DNA of 64,000 nt from Cladopsammia gracilis (GCA_022457155.1 JAJGOT010000123.1:1134501-1198500); one strand, 5' to 3'; positions 1 to 8,049 are shown, counted from the stretch's first letter. Made by a program: numbers and translations. The notes: generated from the sequence alone by a model not told the origin.

Positions 1-2
1 TG

Positions 3-380
3 AATGCCTTCCGAGGTGGTAAATTGATCTATCAGGCTGATGCAGACAAATCACTCATCGACCTGCTAACAAAGAGATTCAACCCGAAAAAGAACTATTC
101 CTTGAATGCCGTGAGGATTTTCAACGATTTGAATACACTGTCAAATATGCCACCTCACAAATCCTCAGGTAAATCAAGGATGGTGGGATCCAGCGTTGTC
201 TTCTATCAAAAGCCAGAAGAGCTGGCAGATCGGATGAAAATTTTGATTGGCTCAATGGCTGCTGGCAACAATTCGCATGTCTTGAGGAATGATCTTTCCC
301 AAATAAATGATGAACTCTTGAGAATTGGAGCAATCGATAGAACAATGCATGAAAAACTTTATCAGAAGTATTTAAAATAA
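3..380 (+). CDS. Unknown Polinton-type protein, C-terminal part
   Basis: The reading frame is already open at the first bases of the window, so this is the C-terminal ~125 residues of a longer protein whose start lies upstream; the first in-frame ATG-like codon (TTG at 24) is not a convincing start. The visible part is mixed alpha-helical and charged, with no signal peptide, membrane segment or catalytic motif I recognise. It ends in a TAATG junction, so the stop overlaps by one base the start of the penton-like gene. That coupling and the shared strand place it in the virion gene block. I do not recognise the family. It could be an accessory structural or packaging-related protein; this is a guess from position only. 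Confidence 0.6.
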   Translation, partial: NAFRGGKLIYQADADKSLIDLLTKRFNPKKNYSLNAVRIFNDLNTLSNMPPHKSSGKSRMVGSSVVFYQKPEELADRMKILIGSMAAGNNSHVLRNDLSQINDELLRIGAIDRTMHEKLYQKYLK

Positions 381-1150
381 TGGATGTAAATCGAGTACTT
401 GTCTTTAAATCAATTGATGCAAGAAAACAAAACCCACAAAATAAACCAGGGAATTTCACAACGAGGTTTTCTCCAGAGTTGCAGCTGGAAGAGAATAAAC
501 CGCACTGGCTGGCTTTGGATCATCTTTCCATGACGGCAAGCTGGCATAATATCAGGCCTAAATACCACAACAACAAGTTGGTGATTTCAAAAGACAAGGG
601 CAAGACATGGGAAACAATAACCTTTCCTGCAGGAATTTATGACTATGAAGACATCAACGAATTCATTCACAAAAGCATTGGGAAAAGGAGCGAAGCGACC
701 TCCACAGGTGATAGTTATGGAATCAATGTGTTGTTTGATTTGACCACTTTCAAAGTTTTCATTCAACTTCAAGAGAACTTTCAAATTGATTTTGCAAACA
801 GTGGAAACTTTCACATCTTGGTGGGATTTGATGCAGCTAAACTGACAGCTAGTGCTTATGGAATGAATTTTCCAAATATATCAAACAGTGTTGACAATCT
901 CTATCTCAGATGCAGTCTTTTGAGCGATTCAATTGTCTCCGGGAAAAGGTCAAATGCGCTTTACACGTTCTCAACCAACACTAAAACCAGATCATTGCCA
1001 TTCGAAATTCAACCAATAAATTACTTGTGGAATAAAATCAACTCCCCACATATTTCTGAGGTCACCTTCTACATTACTGATGATGAAGACCGAGAAGTTG
1101 ATTTGAATGATATTGATATTTCTTTGACTGTGGTAATTAAAAATGGATGA
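380..1150 (+). CDS. Penton-like minor capsid protein (single jelly-roll)
   Basis: A 256-residue protein rich in beta-strand patterns. Its opening (MDVNRVLVFKSIDARKQN...) followed by a segment on net-like substrates (GNFTTRFSPELQLEEN) and a WLALDHLSM stretch resembles the penton-base-like minor capsid proteins of Polintons and adintoviruses, which form the vertices of the icosahedral particle. The length fits that family (about 250 to 300 residues). It starts at the TAATG junction with the preceding gene and its end overlaps the next start by eight bases (ATGGATGA), a compact viral arrangement. Family assignment is from remembered sequence pattern and from its place two genes before the major capsid gene. 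A structure prediction showing an eight-stranded jelly roll would settle it. Confidence 0.7.
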   Translation: MDVNRVLVFKSIDARKQNPQNKPGNFTTRFSPELQLEENKPHWLALDHLSMTASWHNIRPKYHNNKLVISKDKGKTWETITFPAGIYDYEDINEFIHKSIGKRSEATSTGDSYGINVLFDLTTFKVFIQLQENFQIDFANSGNFHILVGFDAAKLTASAYGMNFPNISNSVDNLYLRCSLLSDSIVSGKRSNALYTFSTNTKTRSLPFEIQPINYLWNKINSPHISEVTFYITDDEDREVDLNDIDISLTVVIKNG

Positions 1151-1529
1151 AAGAAGAGAAAGAGATCCTGATACAGGTGAAATAAGATATGGAGGTGGTT
1201 TTTCTGATGTTTTCTCAAAACTCGCAGCTAAATTAACAGGAAAAACAGCTTCAAAATTAGCTTCAAAGGCAGCAGAAAAATTAGTTGAAAAAGGAGCAGA
1301 GAAAGTTGGAGAAAAGACTGGACAACTCATTGGTGAAAAAATTTATGATAAATTTACAACAAAGAAAGCGAGTGAAGTGAGTGAAGCGAAGCGACCGGAG
1401 GGAGCCTCAGTACCAGCGCCCCCGGAAACAAAAGGAAAAGAAATTGGGGAAATACTGAAGAAAGTCCGCTTCCAAGAAGACACTGATAAATTTCAATATG
1501 TGAAAGATGTTTATAAGAGCCTCCTCTGA
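1143..1529 (+). CDS. Ala/Lys-rich helical protein of the virion block
   Basis: A 128-residue protein. Residues about 25 to 75 are a run of helical repeats with Ala, Lys, Glu and Gly (KAAEK, KGAEK, GEKTG types) that would form a long amphipathic helix, followed by a low-complexity Pro/Ser/Ala linker and a charged C-terminus. No catalytic motif is seen. The linker coincides with a GCGAAGCGA-type repeat at 1365-1410 that recurs elsewhere in the element, so this part may be an expansion rather than conserved sequence. It overlaps the penton-like gene by eight bases and precedes the major capsid gene. A membrane- or DNA-associated virion role is possible, but I do not recognise the family. Confidence 0.6.
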   Translation: MDERRERDPDTGEIRYGGGFSDVFSKLAAKLTGKTASKLASKAAEKLVEKGAEKVGEKTGQLIGEKIYDKFTTKKASEVSEAKRPEGASVPAPPETKGKEIGEILKKVRFQEDTDKFQYVKDVYKSLL

Positions 1530-1551
1530 AAAGAAAAAACTATCTAATAAA

Positions 1552-2856
1552 ATGGCAGTGAATTTTAGAAACCCGGAATTCGTAAAAAGATACGAATATA
1601 CATATTATGATCTAACAACACCACTCAATGACAACATTGCAAATGGCAACAGGCAGGAAAAAACTAATTATCACTTCAACGTGGATAATTCCTCAGAAGC
1701 AAACCCAATTGATTGGTATAATGCATATCTGGAGGTTGACTTTAAGCTTGTTACAACGGCTGACAGTGCAACTGGAATAACCGCGGGGCCAAATAATGGT
1801 AACCAAGATTGCACGACAACTAATGGTTTGACATTCATAAAATCAATCCAAGTCGAATGCAATGGGCAAACCATCTATAACAACACAAGAGCAAATGAAA
1901 GTGCAAATGCATTGACGCTCTTGAAATACACGAAAACCTATGCCGATTCGGTTGGGCAAGATCAGTTCTTCTATCCTGATACATCAACGGGAACAACAGA
2001 AGCACGGCCAGCAGAAGCACTTTATAATGAGGGTTTTGCCAGACGAAAGATCCTGACTGATGCGGCGAATATCAACAAAATGTCAATTCCCCTGAATTTA
2101 TACAGTTATTTCGCTGCTTTCAAAAATAACCTTCACCCAAATATAAAGACAACTCTTCTGTTGGAACTTGAAAATGACAACAATCTGATTTTCAAAAAAG
2201 GCGCTGCGCCAGATTCAAAAGTAATTCTCACTAAACTCAGATTGTGGTGCCCCAAAATCATTTTCAACGGAAAAGGCTTGAAACAATATCTTGAAGATTA
2301 TCTGAAACCGAAAAAGTGGACATATTTGAAAGAACACCATGAAATAACACAAACAGCAGCTGTGAATAGCTACTTTCGCATTTCCACGGGGCTTCGAAGG
2401 CCGCGACATGTGTTGATTTGGGTTGTTCCAACAGCATCTTACAATAGCCAGACACATGATATCTTCAAATTCACGACATTCGGCATTGGAGCAAACAACC
2501 GGCACTTCAGTCGAGCCCAACTGGAGTTGAACAACTCAATTTATTACCCTCAATTGGAAATGACAACGGATGAGGAAACTAGGCTTTATCGAGCTTTGAT
2601 GGCATTCAATTCCGCTTATAATGACGTTTTAAGCGGGCCATTGATTACCCGAGCAAATTTCAAAAACCTCTTCGGCATGCTTTACTTCGATCTCCGAAAC
2701 CAAGAAGATGATGTGAAAGATGGAGTTGTGTCTCTGACTTTCCGATACGAATTGAGTGGCGCCAACCCAACACAGTACACATTGAACGCCTTGGTGTTGC
2801 ATGAAAAAGAAATTGAGCTGTATACAGCATCAAACAAACTTCTAGTCAAGGCCTGA
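1552..2856 (+). CDS. Major capsid protein, double jelly-roll
   Basis: The frame is open from 1507, but the ATG at 1552 (MAVNFRNPEF...) lies just after the preceding stop at 1529 and gives a 434-residue protein that begins like other Polinton capsid proteins. The sequence has the expected pattern of a double jelly-roll: many beta strands, two similar halves, an aromatic and Asn-rich N-terminal strand region, and a C-terminal strand set ending near LNALVLHEKEIELYT. Proteins of this type form the hexon-like trimers of the capsid in Polintons and adintoviruses. It sits between the penton-like gene and the hydrophobic virion protein gene, as in related elements. No break is seen in the frame. Confidence 0.8.
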   Translation: MAVNFRNPEFVKRYEYTYYDLTTPLNDNIANGNRQEKTNYHFNVDNSSEANPIDWYNAYLEVDFKLVTTADSATGITAGPNNGNQDCTTTNGLTFIKSIQVECNGQTIYNNTRANESANALTLLKYTKTYADSVGQDQFFYPDTSTGTTEARPAEALYNEGFARRKILTDAANINKMSIPLNLYSYFAAFKNNLHPNIKTTLLLELENDNNLIFKKGAAPDSKVILTKLRLWCPKIIFNGKGLKQYLEDYLKPKKWTYLKEHHEITQTAAVNSYFRISTGLRRPRHVLIWVVPTASYNSQTHDIFKFTTFGIGANNRHFSRAQLELNNSIYYPQLEMTTDEETRLYRALMAFNSAYNDVLSGPLITRANFKNLFGMLYFDLRNQEDDVKDGVVSLTFRYELSGANPTQYTLNALVLHEKEIELYTASNKLLVKA

Positions 2857-2885
2857 AAACTTATTTCGATATTCAAAATATTGAA

Positions 2886-3746
2886 ATGACGTCGTATATT
2901 CCATATGGTGTGAAATTATCAGATGGGCAAAAAACAAAGCTTGCAAGAGCTGTGAAAAATAACTCTTCCATAACATTGAGACTTTCGCGAAATGAATTGA
3001 AAGGGCCAGATGAACTGTTGCTGACAAAGACTCAAATAAGCAAAGTTCAAAAAGCCATCAGTTTGGGGCGGGGAGTTGAATTGTCAATCTCTAAAACACA
3101 AATCAGAAAAGTTGTGGGTGGGAGTCTTTGGACTTCGTTGATTTCCCTGGGATCGAAGCTGCTTCCATTTGCAACAAAAGGGGTTTCAAAAGTTGCCCCG
3201 CATCTTGCGACTGGAGCGTTGAGTGCCTTGGGGAGCTTGGGGATTGATAAAATATTTGGAAAAGGAGCGCAGCGACCTCGACTGAAAGGAGAAGGAGTGC
3301 CAGGAGATCCGTTGTCCTTCATTATGAAGTTGATTGAGAAAGGCATTGAAGTTCCCGCAGTATTCTTATCAAAACTCGCTTCCCTTGGAGACCTCTTGAC
3401 AAAAGGCCAGAGAAACTTGGTGGGAAAAGGAATTCAAAGCGGAAGTGGAATTACGTTGAAACCAACGCAGAGACAGATTCAAGGTGGGTTATTGGGAACA
3501 CTTGCCGCTATAGGAATCCCAATGGCTATTGAGCTTGCTTCGAAATTATTCGGATCGGGGCTTCAAGTACCCAGAAAAGGCAAAGGCAAAGGATTGATGG
3601 TAAGTCCAAAACCGGGACCTTATATGCCGCCGCCATTTTTTGGAACATGGGAAGGTCGTGGGCGAAAAAAAAAATCTGGATCGGGGCTTCTGCTGGGGCC
3701 AAACAGTCCCTTTCAAAACATACCGCTAGTAGGGGCCATCCTTTGA
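2886..3746 (+). CDS. Glycine-rich hydrophobic virion protein (pVI- or core-like)
   Basis: A 286-residue protein with clear internal organisation. Residues 1 to 75 carry two related blocks ending in LLLTKTQISKVQKA and LSISKTQIRK, residues 78 to 125 are a Gly/Ala/Leu hydrophobic stretch, residues 180 to 225 a second hydrophobic stretch (GGLLGTLAAIGIPMAIELA), and the C-terminus is basic then ends NSPFQNIPLVGAIL. The last motif followed directly by the protease gene is an arrangement I remember from invertebrate Polintons. The amphipathic and hydrophobic segments suggest a membrane-active or core protein comparable in role to adenovirus pVI or pX, but this is inference. The 3' end overlaps the protease frame by about 100 bases. 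Confidence 0.6.
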   Translation: MTSYIPYGVKLSDGQKTKLARAVKNNSSITLRLSRNELKGPDELLLTKTQISKVQKAISLGRGVELSISKTQIRKVVGGSLWTSLISLGSKLLPFATKGVSKVAPHLATGALSALGSLGIDKIFGKGAQRPRLKGEGVPGDPLSFIMKLIEKGIEVPAVFLSKLASLGDLLTKGQRNLVGKGIQSGSGITLKPTQRQIQGGLLGTLAAIGIPMAIELASKLFGSGLQVPRKGKGKGLMVSPKPGPYMPPPFFGTWEGRGRKKKSGSGLLLGPNSPFQNIPLVGAIL

Positions 3747-4195
3747 GGCCAGCTTGGAAAGATATTCCGATTTCAAACTTTGATATTCTTGAGTGGGTGA
3801 GGTTTCTTAAAATTCCCAATTTCAAAGGAATCTTTTCAAGAGATTCAAAAGATCATTTACATAAAACTGGTTCCTGCATAATTAATCTAGATGATTCTAT
3901 TGGGAATGGAACGCACTGGGTTGCCACATTCATCAAGACACATATTGTCTATTACTTTGATTCATTCTCAATATCACCTCCAATTGAATTGGTAAAATAT
4001 GCAGATAAAATTGGGAAAGAAATAATTTACAATTATGGGCATCCAATTCAAGCTTTGGAATCTGTCCGATGTGGATATTATTGCTTATATTTCTTGAATG
4101 AGATTCGACGAAAATCCTTCTATGACACGTTGAAGGTTTTTTCATTGAGTGATCCAAGAAAGAATGAGAAATTCATAAAAGAATATTTCGATTGA
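3647..4195 (+). CDS. Adenain-like cysteine protease (virion maturation)
   Basis: The catalytic pattern of the adenovirus-type/ULP-like cysteine protease fold is visible in order: His in GTHWVA (nt about 3907-3925), acidic residue in YYFDSF (about 3952-3970) and the nucleophile Cys in CGYYCLYFL (about 4069-4096). A short conserved lead-in (ILEWVRFLKIPNFKGIFSRD) precedes it. In adenoviruses and Polintons this enzyme cleaves virion precursor proteins. The annotated start at 3647 lies inside the previous gene; the conserved region starts only near 3755, after the previous stop, and there is no ATG there, so the true start (this ATG, or a non-AUG codon) is unresolved. The stop is three bases before the ATG of the zinc-ribbon gene. 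Confidence 0.8.
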   Translation: MGRSWAKKKIWIGASAGAKQSLSKHTASRGHPLRPAWKDIPISNFDILEWVRFLKIPNFKGIFSRDSKDHLHKTGSCIINLDDSIGNGTHWVATFIKTHIVYYFDSFSISPPIELVKYADKIGKEIIYNYGHPIQALESVRCGYYCLYFLNEIRRKSFYDTLKVFSLSDPRKNEKFIKEYFD

Positions 4196-4197
4196 AA

Positions 4198-4350
4198 ATG
4201 GAATCATATTGCGTGAAGGAGAAACGCAGGACGGGATGCGTGGAACCGTCTGGATACATGACTGCAAAAAATGGGAGGAAAATGTGGTTTTGCCATTGCG
4301 CTTCCTGCGGAATCAAAAAAACAAGATTTGTGAAAAATTCGGGAAACTGA
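4198..4350 (+). CDS. Small zinc-ribbon protein, DUF5679-like
   Basis: A 50-residue frame that starts with ATG three bases after the protease stop. It begins MESYCVKEKRRTGC, has a central TAKNGRKM and ends with CHCASCGIKKTRFVK. This matches the layout of the tiny zinc-ribbon proteins (DUF5679 type) that I remember from Polintons, virophages and related viruses: YCVKC..., a KNGRP-like centre and a C-x-x-C-G knuckle with a following K-x-x-RF. The usual second Cys of the first knuckle (CVKC) is Glu here, with a Cys seven residues later, so zinc binding may differ. It is read in a different frame from the phospholipase gene that overlaps it. The length is close to that of the family. The function of the family is not known to me. 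Confidence 0.6.
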   Translation: MESYCVKEKRRTGCVEPSGYMTAKNGRKMWFCHCASCGIKKTRFVKNSGN

Positions 4351-5036
4351 ATCTGCCCTCACAAGGTGGGGGCATTGGTGAACTTGCGCTGACTGGCGTT
4401 GCGCATGCGCTGCCTTGGTTGGGAAAAAAGACAGTTGAAATGGGTCGTTATGGAGCCAGTGAATTATTGCGAAATAAAAACACTCAGAAAAAAGCATTGG
4501 ATTTTGCCCTGGACAAGATGAAACCATTTCTTGCCAAAACCTCTGCTGATATGATGAATGAGCTGTCCACTGCGATCCGACCAAACAGAAAATATAAAAC
4601 AGATCGAGCAGATTTGGATGGGGGTGCTTTAGATGTTCATTCCCTGATTGGGAAGCTGCCAAGACCAAAGAAAGGTTTCACCCTCCCAGGCCATAACTTC
4701 ACCGGGCCCTGGAACCCATTGGAGAAGCAAGTCAGATTTGATGAAAAGGGAAAGATTCTCGAAATCTGGCAGCAGCCCACAGGAAAAACAGATGCAGTTG
4801 CTATGCAACACGATGTGGATTATTCAGTCTGCGCGAAGAAAGCGAGCGAAGCGAGCCGAGGCGGAGCCGAAGCGGATCCACGCAAATGTAAAAACAAAGC
4901 CGACAGGAAAATGGTTGCCGCTTTGGATGCCATTCCCTGGAAAGAAAGACAGTGGGGTCATGCTTTGGCGCGAAACACAATTCAAGCAAAGCAGAAACTG
5001 GGTCTCGGCGCTCCAAAAAACGGGAAAAGATTTTGA
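4236..5036 (+). CDS. Phospholipase A2-domain virion protein
   Basis: The middle of this protein carries the parvovirus-VP1-type phospholipase A2 signature: a calcium-loop motif FTGPWNPLEKQ (nt about 4698-4731) and the catalytic QHDVDYSVC with His-Asp (about 4805-4831), followed by a helix with a conserved Asp region. In parvoviruses and in Polintons/adintoviruses this domain is thought to help particles leave the endosome. The N-terminal part has an amphipathic segment (GELALTGVAHALPWLGKK) and the C-terminus is basic. The frame is open from 4209; the first ATG is 4236, inside the zinc-ribbon frame, and the next is 4440, so the start is uncertain. A GCGAGCGAAGCGAGC repeat at 4840-4855 falls just after the catalytic helix. 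It overlaps the integrase frame at its end. Confidence 0.75.
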   Translation: MRGTVWIHDCKKWEENVVLPLRFLRNQKNKICEKFGKLNLPSQGGGIGELALTGVAHALPWLGKKTVEMGRYGASELLRNKNTQKKALDFALDKMKPFLAKTSADMMNELSTAIRPNRKYKTDRADLDGGALDVHSLIGKLPRPKKGFTLPGHNFTGPWNPLEKQVRFDEKGKILEIWQQPTGKTDAVAMQHDVDYSVCAKKASEASRGGAEADPRKCKNKADRKMVAALDAIPWKERQWGHALARNTIQAKQKLGLGAPKNGKRF

Positions 5037-5986
5037 GTGAAGGCTGGGCTCAAAATCTGGCAAATGAGCTGCACCGGCCAATCCGGAGGCGCTTTCCAAA
5101 ACGAAAAGTTTTGGCATATGGGGTTGACAACATCTGGGCGGCTGATCTGGTCGAGATGGGGAAATTTTCGAGGTGGAACAAGGGAATCAGATATCTCCTG
5201 ATGGTGATTGATGTTTTCTCAAAATTCGGTTGGATTCGCCCCCTGAAAGACAAGCGAGGTCAAACAGTGGCTGATGCTTTCCGAGATATATTCAAGGGGC
5301 GAAAACCGAAAATGCTCTGGACAGACAAGGGGAGTGAATTTTTCAACGCAACAATGAAAAATCTGCTTGATAAGAATGGGGTAAAATTGTACACAACACA
5401 AAACGAAGAAAAGTCATCTGTTGTTGAGCGCTGGAACAGGTCTTTTAAGGAGAAACTCTTCCGGATGTTTTCTGCTAACAACAATACAATATACTGGGAC
5501 AAACTTGGCAAATTACTGGATGAATATAATCATCGTTTTCATTCGAGCATTCGGATGACTCCCGCACAGGCGAGCAAACAGGAAAATGAGAAAAAGGTTT
5601 TCGCTAATTTATACGGAGATTTAATTTATGCTAAACACAACCCGGCAAAATTCAGGGTTGGCGACAGGGTGAGAATTTCAAAGTTTAAACGAAAGATATT
5701 TGACAAAGGTTACACGTCGAATTGGACAGAGGAGATATTTGTGATTGACGAAATAAAGAACACAAACCCTGTAACGTATAAATTAGTTGATCTGTTGGGA
5801 GAATCAATCACCGGATCATTTTACGAAGCGGAACTTCAAAAGACAACGCAAGATGTGTTTCGAATTGAAAAAGTTATTCGCCGCGATAATAAGCGAAAAC
5901 TCGCGCTTGTAAAATGGAAAAGTTACCCTGACAAATTTAATTCTTGGGTTCCATTGAGCGATGTGGAAAAACTAGCACACGGTTAA
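4952..5986 (+). CDS. Retroviral-type integrase with C-terminal chromodomain
   Basis: The catalytic D,D,E core (rve fold) is intact: first Asp in WAADLVEM (nt about 5130-5150), second Asp in WTDKGSEFF (about 5320-5345), and Glu in SVVERWNRSFKEKL (about 5418-5456). A DYNHRFHSS-like and TPAQA segment follows, then a C-terminal chromodomain-like module (FRIEKVIRR...LVKWKSYPDKFNSWVPLSDV, about 5859-5970). This is the Polinton integrase type, also known as F54H12.3-like proteins in animals. It joins element ends to the host chromosome, and the chromodomain may steer the site. The frame is open from 4952, inside the previous gene, with no ATG before the first catalytic Asp, so the start codon is unclear. 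It is the last plus-strand gene of the element. Confidence 0.88.
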   Translation: MGSCFGAKHNSSKAETGSRRSKKREKILSEGWAQNLANELHRPIRRRFPKRKVLAYGVDNIWAADLVEMGKFSRWNKGIRYLLMVIDVFSKFGWIRPLKDKRGQTVADAFRDIFKGRKPKMLWTDKGSEFFNATMKNLLDKNGVKLYTTQNEEKSSVVERWNRSFKEKLFRMFSANNNTIYWDKLGKLLDEYNHRFHSSIRMTPAQASKQENEKKVFANLYGDLIYAKHNPAKFRVGDRVRISKFKRKIFDKGYTSNWTEEIFVIDEIKNTNPVTYKLVDLLGESITGSFYEAELQKTTQDVFRIEKVIRRDNKRKLALVKWKSYPDKFNSWVPLSDVEKLAHG

Positions 5987-6290
5987 TAGTTTATTGAAAA
6001 GTTTTAATGATATGCGGCCACAGCGTAGCCTAATGATATATGTATTTTCACATACAAACAGAAGTACATGTACAAACGAAAGTTTATGAACAAATACATG
6101 AAAATACATAAAAAATGAAAGCATCTGATTGGTTGAGGTAAATCATACGACATTTCCTTTATCACCTTCTAGCACGTTGTAGACATGTGACATATGATGC
6201 AATACCATCTGGCGATTTATTGCGTGGGCGTATCAGAATATAAATGTTTTACATTCATATTCACAAAGTCTGTTATTTTCAAAACACCGC
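5987..6290. other. Intergenic region between convergent viral genes
   Basis: A+T-rich spacer between the end of the integrase and the end of the minus-strand gene pair. It contains ATACATGAAAATACAT-like partial palindromes near 6100 that could act as shared transcript ends, and no frame of note. No clear polyadenylation pair was identified. Confidence 0.5.
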
Positions 6291-6644
6291 TTAGCATCGC
6301 TTTCGTTTCGCTTTTTTTTCTTTCAATTCCCGGTGGATTTCCCACAGGAGGCAACTTTGCTTTTGGAGTTCCTTTTTGAGAATCTTATGTTCCTCCTGGA
6401 GATTGACAAAAGATTCAAAAAGGAGTTCATATGAGTCTTCGATTTCGTCGCTTCGCTCAGCTTCCGCCATCTCCGAATCAGAGACAATAAATTCATCATC
6501 CGATGTTGTCGGAGTCTCATTCACGCTTCTTGTTTCTTCCTCTGAGCATGTGAAACAATCGTCATGGTCACTCGCACTGAGGCTCGCTTCGCTCGCTTCG
6601 CTTTGCTCGTCTTCATTGTAAATTATTTTTTTAAATGGATCCAT
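6291..6644 (-). CDS. Acidic coiled-coil protein with basic tail, unknown
   Basis: A 117-residue protein. Residues 1 to 60 are very acidic and Ser-rich (SEASEASLSAS, then a run of Asp, Glu and Ser), residues 65 to 108 form a probable coiled coil (LLFESFVNLQEEHKILKKEL), and the last eight residues are basic (KEKKAKRKRC). The acidic part is encoded in part by the GCGAAGCGA-type repeat at 6581-6602. Its start is one base after the stop of the preceding minus-strand gene, so the two are probably co-transcribed. I do not recognise the family. An early regulatory or DNA-mimic role is possible but only inferred from composition and from the separate, opposite-strand transcription. Confidence 0.55.
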   Translation of the reverse strand: MDPFKKIIYNEDEQSEASEASLSASDHDDCFTCSEEETRSVNETPTTSDDEFIVSDSEMAEAERSDEIEDSYELLFESFVNLQEEHKILKKELQKQSCLLWEIHRELKEKKAKRKRC

Positions 6645-6645
6645 T

Positions 6646-7194
6646 TTAATTCCAATTACATTTTTTGAAAATGGCTTGGATTATTTTTTCTTGTTCCGCC
6701 CGTCTGGATGAAAGTTTGAGCAGTTTAAAATCATCTTCATTGGGATTGAAACCGTTCTTCTGCAACAGGGTGAAAAGAACTTGGTGGCAATTGAGAAACT
6801 TTTTCCTGTTGAGATGAAGATCGTCATATGCCAGGGAAAAATATTTGAAATCGTCGATGAGATATTTCTCCAGATGTTCATAATCATTTCCGTCGTGACC
6901 TGTTATGTGGTTGAAGATTTCATGAGCGTGGTCATTTGCTTTCTTTCCCCATTTGGCAGCTTTGGCGAAATCCCTGACTTTTTTTCTTGTGAGTTCGCCA
7001 CGGGGAATCTGGGAGAGAATTTGTGCTTGATAAAACTCGAGATCTTTGAGTGGAATTTGATTTTTCCCCTGATTTTTTCGGATGATATCTTTGAAATGTT
7101 CCAGTCGGGGATTTTTGGGAGTATGGCATGTTGTGTGGGTTTCCTGAACGAGTTCAGGAATGAAATCGATTTCTTCTTCTTCAGAATCAGACAT
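6646..7194 (-). CDS. Unknown conserved-looking protein of the early block
   Basis: A 182-residue soluble protein, mostly helical. It starts with an acidic stretch (MSDSEEEEIDFIPEL), followed by charged helices, a His-rich centre (NDHAHEIFNHITGHDGND) and a C-terminus rich in Lys and Leu. It is transcribed toward the integrase from near the element end, upstream of and one base apart from the coiled-coil gene. Terminal, oppositely oriented small genes of this kind are common in Polintons and often differ between lineages. No catalytic motif or known domain is recognised. The His/Asp-rich centre could bind metal, but the spacing does not match a family I know. Confidence 0.55.
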   Translation of the reverse strand: MSDSEEEEIDFIPELVQETHTTCHTPKNPRLEHFKDIIRKNQGKNQIPLKDLEFYQAQILSQIPRGELTRKKVRDFAKAAKWGKKANDHAHEIFNHITGHDGNDYEHLEKYLIDDFKYFSLAYDDLHLNRKKFLNCHQVLFTLLQKNGFNPNEDDFKLLKLSSRRAEQEKIIQAIFKKCNWN

Positions 7195-7613
7195 TTTTCT
7201 TTCCGGAATAGATTTCTAGCTTCGCTTTCTGAAATAGATTTTTCACCTTAATAGTAGATAATAATCACCGATTCCGGTGGGATCCGAGGCCCCCTAATTC
7301 AAACGTGTTCGAATTGATTAAAAACATGTTGTAATGGGTGAAACATGTTGCAATTGGTAGAATTGTGGGGAATTGTAGGAGAAGAGTGGAAGTGGAACTT
7401 TGAAATGTTTGTGAACAATTGAGGGAATGGAAGTTGTGTGGAAAGAAGAAGAAGTGAAGTTGTGTGAGAAATCATGGGAAAAAATTAGAAGTGAAACGTG
7501 TGGGGTTTTTTGGGGTGATTGATGTTACGTGAGCTGAAACCGAGAATGTGTTGAATTGGTGGGTAAATTTTTGGGCGTATTTCTGCTGTGAGCTGAAACC
7601 CGCATTTCCTATC
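7195..7613. repeat. Probable terminal region of the viral element
   Basis: Non-coding stretch with strongly purine-rich plus strand and short direct repeats: ACATGTTG with flanks at about 7324 and 7345, GTGAGCTGAAACC at about 7528 and 7588, and GAAGAAG/GTGAAG runs near 7445. Polinton terminal inverted repeats occur at this place, but the partner end is outside the window, so this is inferred. Confidence 0.4.
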
Positions 7614-7870
7614 TACTCACCTCCCTCAATAAAATAGTGCACACAAGTTGTAATTGAAACCCAAGGACCAATGACTGCATTGAGGCCAAAGGATTTTTCT
7701 TGCATCTTTTGCTCCAGAGAACGAGGGAGCAATTCGAGGTGCGTGTCACCACAGACGGCAGTTCGACATTAAAAGGGCCGTAGCAAGGGGAGGGAAACAA
7801 GATCGTTCTTATTGTCAGTGAACCTTGACAGGCTAACTTATAGAAGGAGCCATAATCGGAGAATTTGATA

Positions 7871-7962
7871 AGAGAATCGGCAGGATAGATAGGACAGGGG
7901 GCAGGATAGATAGGATAGGGGGCAGGATAGATAGGAAAGGAGAGCAGGTTAGATAGGATAGA
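7871..7962. repeat. Minisatellite, ~21 bp GGATAGATAGGA units
   Basis: Four imperfect units of the type GGCAGGATAGATAGGA(T/C)AGG in tandem inside the MITE. Confidence 0.8.
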
Positions 7963-7992
7963 GAACTAGCCTACGAGCAAGCTCTGCTGGGT

Positions 7993-8049
7993 TAAAGGGG
8001 ATTAGGGAGGGAGTAAGGACGGTCTCCCTAATCCCTTTAATCCCCTTTC
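7993..8049. repeat. Internal hairpin
   Basis: TTAAAGGGGATTAGGGAG is followed after a short loop by CTCCCTAATCCCTTTAATCC, giving a stem of about 18 pairs inside the MITE. Confidence 0.7.

Larger units (their letters stand above)
1..7613 (+). mobile_element. Polinton/Maverick (adintovirus-like) integrated element, right part
   Basis: Ten closely packed plus- and minus-strand genes include the hallmark set of this group: double jelly-roll capsid, single jelly-roll penton-like protein, adenain-like protease, phospholipase A2 domain and a chromodomain integrase. The left part, where a protein-primed DNA polymerase and packaging ATPase would be expected, is outside the window, so neither the left terminal repeat nor the target duplication can be checked. 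The right boundary is an estimate: gene content stops at 7194 and a sequence of different character continues to about 7613. All long frames in view are uninterrupted, which suggests a fairly young insertion. Confidence 0.85.

Noticed and set aside
7621..7740. Minus-strand exon-like segment ending at a GTGAGT donor
   Set aside because: A protein-like stretch is visible, but it does not match P4HA or another family, and it abuts the presumed viral element end.
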